Source: Saccoglossus kowalevskii (lineage: Eukaryota; Hemichordata; Enteropneusta; Harrimaniidae). From it: a DNA stretch of 42,542 nucleotides. The notes beneath the pieces were generated by a model. That model ran no database searches, had not been told where the DNA came from, and saw only the letters and a list, made by a program, of their open reading frames with translations. Where the stretch lies: NCBI RefSeq assembly GCF_000003605.2, contig NW_003123903.1, forward strand, positions 1,238,099 to 1,280,640, given 5' to 3'. The first letter of the stretch is position 1. Each line of letters begins with the position of its first letter. The position numbers and the translations under genes are program-made. Below are positions 1 to 12,700 of this stretch, piece after piece.

Positions 1-105
1 TATTTTTTGGAGGGTAGGGGCAATTATACTTTGAATAAAAGATTTAAGGTTTAAAGACAATTTTATACAAATAGAAGCATAATATGCAAAAACTGTGATA
101 GAAAG

Positions 106-613
106 TACCAGGATGTGTGACCTTCAGGGGCCATGCAAAATACCAGGATGTGTGATCTTCAGGGGTCATGCAAAGTACCAGGATGTGTGACCTTCAGGGG
201 TCATGCAAAATACCAGGATGTGTAATCTTCAGGGGTCATGCAAAGTACCAGGATGTGTGACCTTCAGGGATCAAGCAAAGTACCAGGATGTGTGATCTTC
301 AGGGGTCATGCAAAGTACCAGGATGTGTGACCTTCAGGGGTCATGCAAAGTACCAGAATGTTTAACCTTTGGGGGTCATAAAAAGTACCAGGTTGTGTGA
401 CCTTCAGGGGTCATGTAAGGTGCCAGAATGTGTGACCTTTTGTGGTCATGCAAAGTACCAGGATGTGTGATCTTCAGGGGTCATGCAAAGTACCAGAATG
501 TGTGACCTTTGTGGGTCTTACAAAGTACCAGGATGTTTGACCTTCAGGGCTCATGTAAGCGAGGTGCCATAATGTGTGAATTTCAGAGGCATGCAAAGTA
601 CCAGGATGTGTGA
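106..613. repeat. 35-bp minisatellite, about 14.5 units
   Basis: Tandem, gap-free copies of a 35-base unit (core TACCAGGATGTGTGACCTTC followed by AGGGGTCATGCAAAG), with scattered substitutions that become denser toward position 600. It lies in FREM1 intron 8, starting about 21 bases beyond the exon 8 donor core. Each unit has TGACCTTCAGGGGTCA, an everted pair of hexamers resembling nuclear-receptor half-sites. The units are contiguous with no spacers. Confidence 0.95.
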
Positions 614-639
614 CTGGATAATCTAGAGCTAACACTTAC

Positions 640-724
640 AGCTCCCGGCAGGTTCGTTGCGCATCGTTCCAAGTTTTTTCTTCACCACCAACTCTATAAC
701 ACAGGTTTTTATGGTAACTCCAAC
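640..724 (-). CDS. FREM1: FREM1 coding exon 8: start of C-type lectin domain
   Basis: This 85-nt exon lies between acceptor TTTCAATACGTAG and donor GAGCT|GTAAGTG. It encodes (G)WSYHKNLCYRV followed by KTWNDAQRTCREL. The pattern C-x-x-GW-x-x-x-x-x-x-CY ... TW-x-x-A-x-x-x-C-x-x-L is the classic first half of a C-type lectin domain: strand 1, first disulfide and helix 1. The calcium and sugar-binding residues would be on later exons, outside the window, so carbohydrate binding cannot be judged. The exon ends two bases into a codon, so the gene continues to the left. Confidence 0.82.
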
Positions 725-3700
725 CTACGTATTGAAACAAGCAACATTATGTTGAAAACACTGTAAGGGGTATCACACCTCACAAATGTCTAATACGACT
801 TTTATTTCGTTGATGTCCAATACAAACTGGTCTCTATAATCATTATGATTTCACAAAAGTATTTCAAAACAAGAATTGCTGTTAATAAAGGAATTTCCAA
901 CTTTTGCTGAGATCTTGCGAGTTTAGAATTTAGGAATTTGTGACAATGGACACTTTCTTTTCATTACTGGCAGAGCTGTCATATCGAACACAAGAGTTTT
1001 ACTATTTCTTTGTAATTTTCTCTGCTCGGACATTGATAAGTTCTAGAGCTGAGAAACATTTTATTTTTTAAATTTTCATTTGTAAGAATACCATGACGAC
1101 ATAATACATGCAAAATGAGGATAATGTATTACAGATATTCAACTTAGTTCAAATAAAAATATATTAAATAAATTTCAGATTACAAGATTTTATCTTTGGA
1201 TATAGCCTTTTTTATGAACATAACACTGTAGTCATGACTTACCAATGAAAACTCATTATCATTACTAGACAGAAGGTCACTCATGTACTAAATGTGAATA
1301 CAGTGGCCCCTCACTAAGTCGCGGATGTTGGGATCCAACCAAAAACCATGACTTATCAAGGGTCGCGACTTTCCAGGGGGTCTCATGAAAAGGGTGCTTA
1401 TGCATTGAAAATGGATAAAAACCACATATACATACATGTTTTTTTTTATAGCACGTTTTCTTTATTGAACATCTCAGCACCCATGTCTGCATGGTTTCAA
1501 CTCATTGTAGCGAGTTTTTATAGAGCTATATCAAAAGGGGACCGATTGAGAAGTTTGTAAAGTCACGACTTGATACCCCTGTCTACACCTCAAGTCAGGC
1601 CGCCATCATCCTTTGTATATCAGTAATTGATGGCCAGTTGGTGTCAAGTTGTCTCCCAGCACTTTAACGGCCAATTAAAAACATGATGCGATGAACCATT
1701 AGTTTTTTACTTCAAAACTGCCGACAAAACACAATAGAATTTTTGGGAACTACCCGCGACTTAGCTGAAACCGTGACTTACTGAGGCACGACTTAGCGAG
1801 GGGTCACTGTATAAAAATACAAAAATACATAAAATATTGTATGAAATGATGGCGGGAAAAATTATGACATGTAAATTGATCTCCACTTTCAACTATTTTT
1901 AAAACAAAACATAATGCACCAAACTAGCAATGGAAGTTTATTTATCATCAATCAAAACATTTTGTTAGATGATGAAATCAGACTACTGTATTTGTTCTAT
2001 TAAAAGCACATCTCCAATATAGAAGTGCATATGAACCCAAATCACATTGGCTGTGTACTTAATCATTAAAATACATGCACTGATTGAGAAAACACAATAA
2101 TGCGGTCAATATGTGTAGGCAGTGTCATATCAGTGTTTCCATCCAGCATAATCTCATTTTGACTATTTCGATACCTTTGTTGCAGTGGTTTGATTTCTGT
2201 TTGTTTGTTTCTGATTCACTCCACTGTATCCACCGGTAACCATCACACTGGTACATCTTATTGGCTGATGTGTCAAAGTGTAAAACACCAACAGATGACT
2301 CATTACACCGTGATGGACCAGACACCTGAAATTAAACTCGAAAAGATTAACCTGCATGATATGTGACATAACATACAATGATATATTTCAAAAGGCAATG
2401 ACGACAAGAATTTTTTCTGTTTTCTTGAGACAATAAATATCATATAATCTTTATTAATTCACACATCCATTTAGTTTTCTAACACTGTTAGAGTGTTACA
2501 AAAACGATTTATAAGATTGTATCTTTAATTAATGCTCTAACTTTTTATGCATAATAAAGCACGGAAAGCATTTACGTTAAGAGAATTAAGAAACAAATAA
2601 AAGATGTTGTAAAATGTGACATACATGACATGTTTATGTGTTACATTCATTGAAAATTGGCACGTTTTCCTCTGGTGATCACAGTCAGAGATCACAACAC
2701 ATCATATGGGACAAGATTTCAACATAAGTCATACTTCAATCTTTTTATTTCCTCCATACATGTGGATATAAAGCATTGAATGAATGTACTGATCAACATG
2801 TGTAGTAGAAGAGCCAATCTTGAGTACCGGTATTCTTTCAATTCGTACACCAAAACATTTTTTTTAGTTGTATGCTATGTGGTATGTGCATTCCATACCC
2901 TAATTACTGTAGTTTCTTTGTCCTCAGTTTGTTCTTGAGGCGATCTTGGATCAGTTATAGTAATTCTGGGAGACAATATGCTACCTTCTAATCTATCCGG
3001 TACCCCTGGCGACTCCTGTGTCTCTGGTGAATCTTGATCAGTCCTAACCGAGATCAGCCCATGATTCTGCAGAAAGGTATGACATCATTGGTGAGTGGCA
3101 CATGGTTACTGTACAAGCAGAATGTCAGTTGAGAACTCTGCTATGATTTTCTAAATAATATTATAACGTGTCATGCCAAAATCTGCCAGGTATTTTTTTA
3201 AAACAAGGAAGCAGGGGTGTAGTACCCTCATGCCATGGCCATGCGCCCCCTTACCCTGGGGAGCATATCCTCTGGCAACCATCAAATTCTGATAGGCCAT
3301 CACATGTGGCCAGTCTTCAGCCATAGAATGCTCCATTTTAACTTAGAATTAACCCCTCCCCCCCACACTTGGTGGCGCCGCTGAATTGCAGTGCTCCCTC
3401 TTGCAGTTTTTTTCTAGAAAAACCGGTCTTTGAGATAGTCATTGCCTTCTAAGATGCCAAAACATTGTTCATTTGCCAACTTGACAATACATTTTGCTAA
3501 CAATTGTTCGAAATATAGTGAATTCAAACGTTTCTACAATATACTGATAGTTTTAATTCACTTAAGGGCATCTTCATTTTAATGCATATGTGGACTATAT
3601 TGTTGGCAATACAAAGATTTGTTTCCCACCTACATATTTATTGTGAAATATGTAATGACAACTGATAAAATTACCTCGGAATTAATTGTTACCAATGTGT

Positions 3701-6700
3701 ATAAAATATTGATCCCATAAATGAATTACTTTTAATTGCAGGTGATTAACAATAATTAATCCAATAGTATAACAAGCAACGTGTTAGCAATGCACATGTC
3801 AATTAAAGAATTAAAGATATCACACAATGAACAAATCTGAATGAGGTCTACCCATAGTAGCTATATATACATGTAATATCAAAGTACCGGTAATCAGACT
3901 TGCGGTTTTCAACAAGAAGTCAAAAATATCACTTTTTACCAAAAAATGACAAAAAATTTCATAAAAATTAGAGAATTGAAGGTATCACAGAATGAACAAA
4001 TCTGAGAGAGCTCTACACCACGATGAGCTAATAAATCTGATATTACAGATCAATGAAAAATCCTCTGGAAGGCTGTCAGTGCACATTAGGTTCCAACTGA
4101 AACTTTTCCAAAAAGACACAAAAACACCAAATACTGTAAATTAGGTTACCGGTACTTTCATTTAGAAGAAGGTGACTATTTGAGAAATAAGTCGCTATAG
4201 CTTTATATTATTGTGAAATATTTTATTTTAGCTGGAAATGATTTTCGCTGAAAAGACTTTTTTGCATGGAATTAATTTTCATTGAATTTTGACAAGTTGA
4301 ATGTGAAATATAGGAAAACTCGCTGGATTTTATTTTCACTGAATCATTTCTTCACCAAAAATAGCGAAAATTAATTCCAAATGAAAGTAAAGTATTTTAC
4401 AGTAAACAATATTTAAATAGTGCTAGAGTAGAGTAGACATCCAAAATGAAGAAAAAAAATTATATTTTCTCTAAGTCGCACTCACATACCTGCACTCTTG
4501 CGACAAAACGTTTCTATGAAGTCAAAATGATGTACACGTAATTATGTAAAAATGGTTCGTTAATTAAAATATTGGAGCAAATCTCATGAAAACAGTAATT
4601 GGCATGGCCACAGATTAAAACAAAATTTACATTGTGGATGAAGTCTCTTTCTTTATTTATGTCAGAGGTGCCTCGTCTTTAAACAGTGTGACTTATGATG
4701 CATAAAAACTTACCCTCCAGACAGTGCTGGTAGCATTGCTAAATATCACTTGTGATGACACCTGTGCTTTGTTACCTCCAGTTTGAAAAACATAACTACC
4801 CACTCTAGATGTATCATCAGATCTTACTACACTGTCAGCTGACCTATCAGGTGACTTACTGATAATATCGGGGTAAATACCACTGTCACACTGACCTAGT
4901 AAGTAAGAAAAAATAAAAATAATTTAATATCTTGACTAATTACGTGATATCATTACATTGTCGTCTTTATAATATGCATTATTGCTTGTTTAAAAGCTGT
5001 GGTTGGCTTGTTTTGAATCACCACCACTAACTAACAAATCAGCAACGCCTACATAGAATTATTCACTTTGAACTCATGTGAAGCATGTATGATGAACTAC
5101 CATAAAAATCATATTTGAGGCCACAGCTTTAATAGAAGCCGCACCCCTAACTTGAGACATTGTTTCATGTTGAAATTGACAAGTTTTGATCCCAGGAAAA
5201 AGCCTGCAATATAAGCCGCACCCCAAACTTTCACAAACCAATCAGCCACCACATATTTCAGAAAAAGATATATCATTTAATTTTAAATTAAGGCATAATT
5301 TTTCGAACATTTCAATGATTCCTGGCGCTTAGATTAGAGTCTAATTTAGGTTTTCCATAGTCATTGACGCTTATTCCAGAGTACTGGTTTATTGTGGGTA
5401 GCGTGAATGGGTAAACTGCGTTTCGACAATGAGCTGTTATTATCGTCAAAAGTGTTAAATTCTTCTTCAATGTTCAGCTTATCTTTCAAAAACAACTAAT
5501 TTCTTGATTTAAAAACAATCATGCTGTTTTCCCATCAAAATCAAAGCCAAACGATCGCACTACAACAACGGCAAATCTCTTCCGTGCTTCGTTTACCATG
5601 AGTTTAAATGAGCTATGGTAATTTAATCACGTTGGCACCATCCAGCGTTTGGATTGGTTAATTAGCGACTTGACCTATCAGGTCAAAAAACAGTTTCAAG
5701 TCACTAAAGATGTTTGAACAAGCATGGCGGATATCGGATCGAGCGTTTATATGTGACTAAAATCATTCTAAGTTGAATTTTCACAACAATTCAACGAATT
5801 TATTTTTTGTACGTTATTATAATCACTACTGAGTAATAATCAGCAATTGTAACACTTTGAAAACAAATAAGTTATTCATACGTGTGAAACGCAGCATGAC
5901 CGTTACCGTGATCATTTGCTACTAAGAATGCATTCATTTTTGTTTTTACTTCTTTTAGAATATAATTTTCGTTATCAAAAAAAAAATAAGAAAATAAATA
6001 TATATTACATTAAATAATATGCTGAGTATTTTTTTTTTATCATGCGGAAATTTTCTTTTGATGGACTTTTTTTTATTTTTTTATTTTAATTTGTCTAAAT
6101 ATTAAACATGGAATGTACAGTCACTCTGCCGAAAGTCGAACATGCCAGTAGTCGAACGCAATCGACTGTGTCAGACAGCTGTCTCTCAGTTGTGACCGGT
6201 GCTAACGAATAAGTCTATTCAAGAGGTTGTAGTATACAGTACCGTAACCTGCAAATGCATACAAATCTATTTGTAGATATTATTTATTGTGCAGTATGTT
6301 ATACAGAGTGAAATTTCGTTTGTGTACAAGTTTGTCTGTGTGTAAATATCCGAAAGTGCGCTTAGAATCACTACAAAGTTGCAATCGAGTGTTGTGCATC
6401 TCATTAGCATATCATTATCCCTTCTGGCCTTTGTTTTTTGAAAAAATTTCCCACTGTTACCGAAGTGAATGCTCTAATTAAAGCCACACCAAGACTTCAC
6501 GCATCTGAATTCGTCCATTGAAAAAATTAATTTTAATTAAAGCCGCGGTCTCAATTCGGAATTTTACGATATTTTCACCAATTTTACATTTAAATTTTGG
6601 TTAAAAGATAGCAACTCTACTACAAACCAAATAGACTGCACAATTTCTTACTACATTTGAATTGTTTGGCGCCCTCTTGGATTCTTCAATCTTATAAATA

Positions 6701-9700
6701 GTCTACACTTGTTTTTATTCCCTACCTTAATTCATAGACCTTAAAATACCTAAAAAATATTTTAAGGTCTATGCTTATTTTTTATGTCAAAACATGTGAC
6801 TGTCTGCATTCAATATAATACTTAAATTTGTAAAATTATTTAGGTATATTTATTCGTTGATCAATGGACTTTCCTGGATGGTTGTCATGGACACATTCTC
6901 ATTGCTAGAAAGCAATAGAGATAATATGTGTATTTCAAATATGAGTAAAATATTTTTTACATTGTAGCATTCATTCTGTTATCTACTGAGACAGTGTAGC
7001 TACAAAGAGTTGCTGAGAAAGCTTTTGAAAAAAATCAGGTATCATAGACTTTGTAGTATCTCTATTTAACTACTACCTATTTAGATACTACTGTGGAAAA
7101 GGCCATCAACTGATACATCCGATTGCATTAAATAATTACCAAGAATATGAAAATACCACTTTTTATACATTATATTAATGGATCCTAGTAGTATTCACTT
7201 ATTTTCCATGACTTTGACAAGATTGAACTCACCATTCCTGGAATCCACAATGAGAACAGTGGCTTTCTCGTTATCTCCTAATATAGCATTAATTGGTGAC
7301 TTTAACATCACTCGGAATCTCTCTTCATTCTCTTCCAAACCATCATCGACAATCAACACATTCCATGTCGCTATAGCAACACCAGGATCAAACTGTATCA
7401 GTTCAGCTGTGCTTGGAACAAAGTCAGTTTCATAAGTAGCTGAAACTCCTTTCACTTTGACAGTTATGAATGATGACTCAGCTAGGTGGCCCAATCTTTG
7501 AATGTTGACACTGAGTGTACCAATGTTTTCACAGACCACATATTCAGCTCGTACCATTTGAATAATCGTCCAGTGCAAATCAAACCTAATGGAATTTTAA
7601 AATAAATTTTAAAGATATTGGTAAATGAAAATCAAATATTTATTCACAAGTCACATTTGTTTCACCAACTCTAAACAGATTTCTCATTACTCAAACGGTG
7701 TCTAAATACAACTTGAGGTCAACTTTTCCTATAATTGCAGTTTAACACGTGTTAAGGTAATTCACAAATCAATGAATTACGAACTAAAAAAATATGGTTC
7801 AACTAATCCAAGACAACATGTGGATCAATACTACAATAACTTATTTAATTGTTTCATTGTGCAAGCCTTGCCACATACTATACAAACCTGTCACTTACCC
7901 CCAGTCCTAACTCTCATTCTTTCCTAGTATTGTCTAATCCCAAAGTATTACATTGTGTTACGGTATATGTAACTAAAATGCCATTCCTATGATGAGACCA
8001 TTGCAAACCAATTTTCCACTAATTTTTATAAGGCAATTTTTTTGAGGAGGGCGAAAAATAAAATAAAATTAATTCTTCTTTTTTAATTAGATTTTTGTGA
8101 TTCGCAAAGAATTTTAAGTGCGATCATTGATCGGAGAGGAGAAATGAAATAAAATTTTATTCCATCTATAACCTTGTTTCTCATCTGCATGAGACTTCGG
8201 TACTTTGATCATGATACTCCCACAAAAATGCAACTTGGATTTGTTATGCGGCGGGCGGTAAAAAAAGGAAGATAAAAATAATATTTTTTTAGAAATTTTT
8301 TGCATTTACAAGTCAGCGGGCGTGAGAAATTATTTTATTTTTATTTCATTTTCGGCTCCTGTTCATTCGGGGGGTTCGAGAAACAAGGGATAATAAAAGT
8401 CTGGCCTTATTATTAATAAATTAAATATTATAACTATATTCATTGACATAGTTGATATTGAAACCAATGGTTATTACATGAACAAAATAAAATATGTAAA
8501 AGTTGTTTTAGATTCAATATTGAAAGAGATTTCTAACTTTAAAGCCAGCCCAAAACTTGTATTCTAAAGCACAAAATGAATAAGAATGAAGGCAACTCAA
8601 AAAAATTCAAACCTGATAAAAGTCAGAGGCAGCATCAGTATAAATTTTTTTATTGAAAAGTAATGCATGTTTATGATTATAATCATAATATAAGTCATCA
8701 CACTTATTATGAATTTTTTACCAACTAGTATATAAATCTCTGATAAATAATGTTGCTTTCTGATCAGTGTGAGTTCACAATGTGCTGTGACAGTGGTGCT
8801 TGTAAGTTGTTTCATAAATAGGGATACATACATTAGCAAACAACCCCATTATTTTATTTTCAGGTGCAAATGATCGATTCTTGCAAATAAGTTTCTGTAC
8901 ATCAGTATGCACACATACAGCATAAAAAGGGTAGTGTCTGAAACATACGCTAAGATGTATTTCAAATTATGTCAATTTTACTAACCTCTGGTTACTTAGC
9001 TTATTCTGGTGCGAGTCATGAACCTCAAATTCGAAACTGTCGTTTGTTTGCTTCAGTTCGTCGTGCATGAAATAAATCACATTGAGATTGTTAACATCCT
9101 CTTGCGTGAACGTGCGATGGAAAAATTGACGCCCGCCTTTGAATTCCAAATACCCGAACAATGGTAGCCTGGTAACTACATAGATGATGTTGCTATCCAA
9201 CGAATCCTTGTCCATTACTTTCAGATTGAAGTTTGTCAGTGTGTAACCATAACGACCATTGTAATCATCCAGAGTCGTTGCTGGTTGGTTGTTGATGATA
9301 TGAGGATATTCAGAACGAACTGCGTTAATTTGAATGCGGAATTCTATTGGTTCATACCGAACATCCTCATCAACAATAAAGCCAGCATTGGTGTTGTCAC
9401 TAGCGATAAGAAATATTGCATCCTCTCTGGATCTTCCGCCATCTTGTTTATACAGAATATGCAAATTATTGATGTCAGTTTGAGTAAATTTGTGATGAAC
9501 TGGTTGACCTTGTTTCAGCAAGTGTCCGAATTCAGGCGGTTTTATTACAATATACGTCAACTCCTGATTATCACTATCCGGATCTACCAATAGGAGATCA
9601 CTTTCAGTCAAGAGGCGAGCACTTCCTGCGTCAACGGCAAAATCCGTGTTGACGTACATAATAGGTAATGCATCATCGATTGGAATGACGTGAATACGCA

Positions 9701-12700
9701 GAGTTCCATTTCGAGATGACAATCCGTTAGAGACAATGAAATTCATACTGTCTTTGTTAATGCCATTGTTCCTCATGTGTTTATACACGACAGTACGCGC
9801 CACCAGATCCAACAATGTAAATGAATTGATTTTTATTCCTGGATGCGATATCTCTTCTATTTGACCTTCCGTGGGCGGATCAACGACTGTGAAAACAATC
9901 TCATCTAATAAGTTGGTATTGTCGGAGGCTGACAATGTATCAGTTGTTATGACAACAACATTTCCTTCCCCAACTTCCACATCACCACTTGTAACCATGA
10001 TGTCATCTTTTTTTGTGTTCAGAATGTTAATATCAAAAGTTTCTCGTCTGGTTGTATGTTTCCCGTCAGTTACAGTGAAGCGAAATTTATCATTGGCTTT
10101 TGAACCAAGACCGCCTGTGTGAGCGTATCGCAGGAGATTCATGTTGACATCATGTTGGGTGAAGTTTGAATAGAGATCCACTGGTTCCCATCTTGGAAGC
10201 TGTCTGAGGTAAGTCTTTTTAACTTGCAGTATCCCTTTATCTGGAGTGTTATGTACGGTGTAAATCAGATTAGCATCTGTGGTGTCTACGTCTCTGGCCT
10301 GTAGCACTACAGCAGAAAGAATCACAGTTTCATGCATATTAATCGTAACACCAGTATTCTTGATGACTACAGGAGGCTCATCATTCATCGGTATAATGTT
10401 GATGTTGATTGTCTTTCTGACTGTATGCACGCCATCAGTTAGACGAACTCCTAATTGATCACTGGTCGATTCAGATCCGTCATGCTGGTAAACAAGCTCC
10501 AGAGAAGTCAGGAAAGCGTCAACCGTGAATTCATGAATCACTTCTGGTTGACGTTCCCCGTACTTCTCACCTGGGGCATGCCTCTTTCTTCGATAACTAG
10601 ACATGTCTATGACATATCCATGCTCTGGCTGTTTACTGATGGAAACCACCAGTGTTTCTTGCGGAACATCAATATCAACAATGTTCATAGTCGCCTGATC
10701 TAATCGATAAACACTACCTTCATTTAGCGTGATGTCATTGCTAACAAAGTTCGGCACCTCGTCATTCTGCGGAAGGATCATAACATTCAATGTAACCTGT
10801 GGGGATATGTTTTTACCATCGTCTGCATAAACTACAAACCAATCCGAGGTCGGTTCAACGCCTTCATGGACCGACTGCATGAAGTATATATTTCCATCCA
10901 CAACGTCTTTAAACGAAAATGAAGAAATTCGTTTTCCAGCATTACTTTTCTCATGGCCTGGTGATGGGAGAATGTTTTCCAAATAGCCCCATGTTGGTTG
11001 GCTGGTAATTATGAGCATTATCTGGTCAGCATCAGTGTCTGGATCGTTGACATCCAGTACATTTCTTGTCAGACCCCACTTGCCACCTTCAGGGACATGT
11101 ATTGCATCAAATAATAAAATATTCGGAGGCTGGTTATTTATCGGCACAATGGTGATGTTTAAATCATGTAGCGGCAAGTTACTCGTTGATGGAATGATCT
11201 GATCAGATACCAGAATTGTCACACGATCAAACACAGGCCGCGGGCCAATCTCGCCACCTGTATGCACATATCGTATATTTCCATCTACAATGTCCCGTTG
11301 AGTGAAGGTCGTCACCGTAGCAAAGTCTCTTTGCATGATTCCTCTAACAGGAGGACTAACTATGATGAAATTAAGAACCATATCATTTGTATCGCTGTCA
11401 ATCGCAGATAACATCCTTGGCGTTAAAGTCATATGACCTGACTCTGGAACTCGTATATTAGGGTTCAAACCTGCATTCAACTGCGGTAGTTGGTCATTGA
11501 TTGGTATGATTTTGAAGAAAATATCTTCACTTGTTGATTGCACACCGTCACTAATACTCAGGGCACAGTTATCAGCTTCTACTTCTGAACCATCATGGGT
11601 ATACCTGGAATGTGAACAAAAACAATTCATCCCACATATGTTCTGAAAGCTCATATCTTGTTCTTCTAGGAAGGTTTACTCTTTGAGTGCCAAAATAAAT
11701 ATTTGTCACAAGATAAAGCTGTATAAAATTTGACCAGATTTAAAAAGAAAAATTTTGATCTGTGGTCAGAGTGATATTATGTCTATTTGTTCAAAAATTA
11801 TTAAAGTCATCAAGCATTTTTTTAAATTTTTATTTCATAATTGTCATAAAAAATGTTGTTTTTTTTAAATTCTGACAGAAAAAAAAAGTTTTAACTGATG
11901 TGCAAAATGACCAGAAAAACGAATATTTTGATATTGATATTTTTTTTGAATAATTCAGTTTTCCACAAATAATAATGTCATGTAAATATTTGGTACACGA
12001 CAAGGGATATCACAAAATAAGCATGAAGTGAGTATTTTGAGAACACCGGTGAACACATAGTAGAAGTCGTTGAGAACATGTACTATGTGAATGCATACTT
12101 GGTGTTATCTTCTTAATAACCTTATTATTATACATCTTCCCAATCCAAGCACTTGACAATTACTGAGCAAAAGGTGAAAAAATTTCTAATTATGAAATTT
12201 GTTTTTCATATTTTTCACTGCTATTATTACTGATGTGATAAATCAGCAAAAATGAAATCTAGTGAAACATTTTTTTATTGTAATATGTGAAAAAACATGC
12301 ATTAACGTCAACATGTGTGATTTTCTATGAAAAATATAACATGTATACGTGTGTCAATATAAACAGTCAATATAAACATCGATGTGGATGTTGCTAACAT
12401 TTATGATTGAAGCATGAAAGTGTCATGGTCATAGTTGGAATGTCATGTCTAATGTGGGTCCCACACGATGGATGTCGGATACATTGTTTACATGAAATTT
12501 GAAAATATTGTGTAACGGCTAGTGATTTTTTAAACATGTGTCAGTTGAAAAATTGTAATGTAAATTACAAATTTTACCTGATTTTAAATGAATTAACATC
12601 ATCAATATTGAAAGTGTCACCTGTATCCATGACAACTGCATCTTTTTCAAGAACACCATACTGGGGTAGACGCTCAACTGAAAAAATCAAATCTGTCAAA

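Noticed and set aside
106-613. CRISPR-like array
   Set aside because: The 35-base units are contiguous with no unique spacers, and the setting is an animal intron. It is a minisatellite.
7178-7435. Plus-strand open frame of 85 codons
   Set aside because: It lies opposite the Calx-beta exon of FREM1 and is its shadow.
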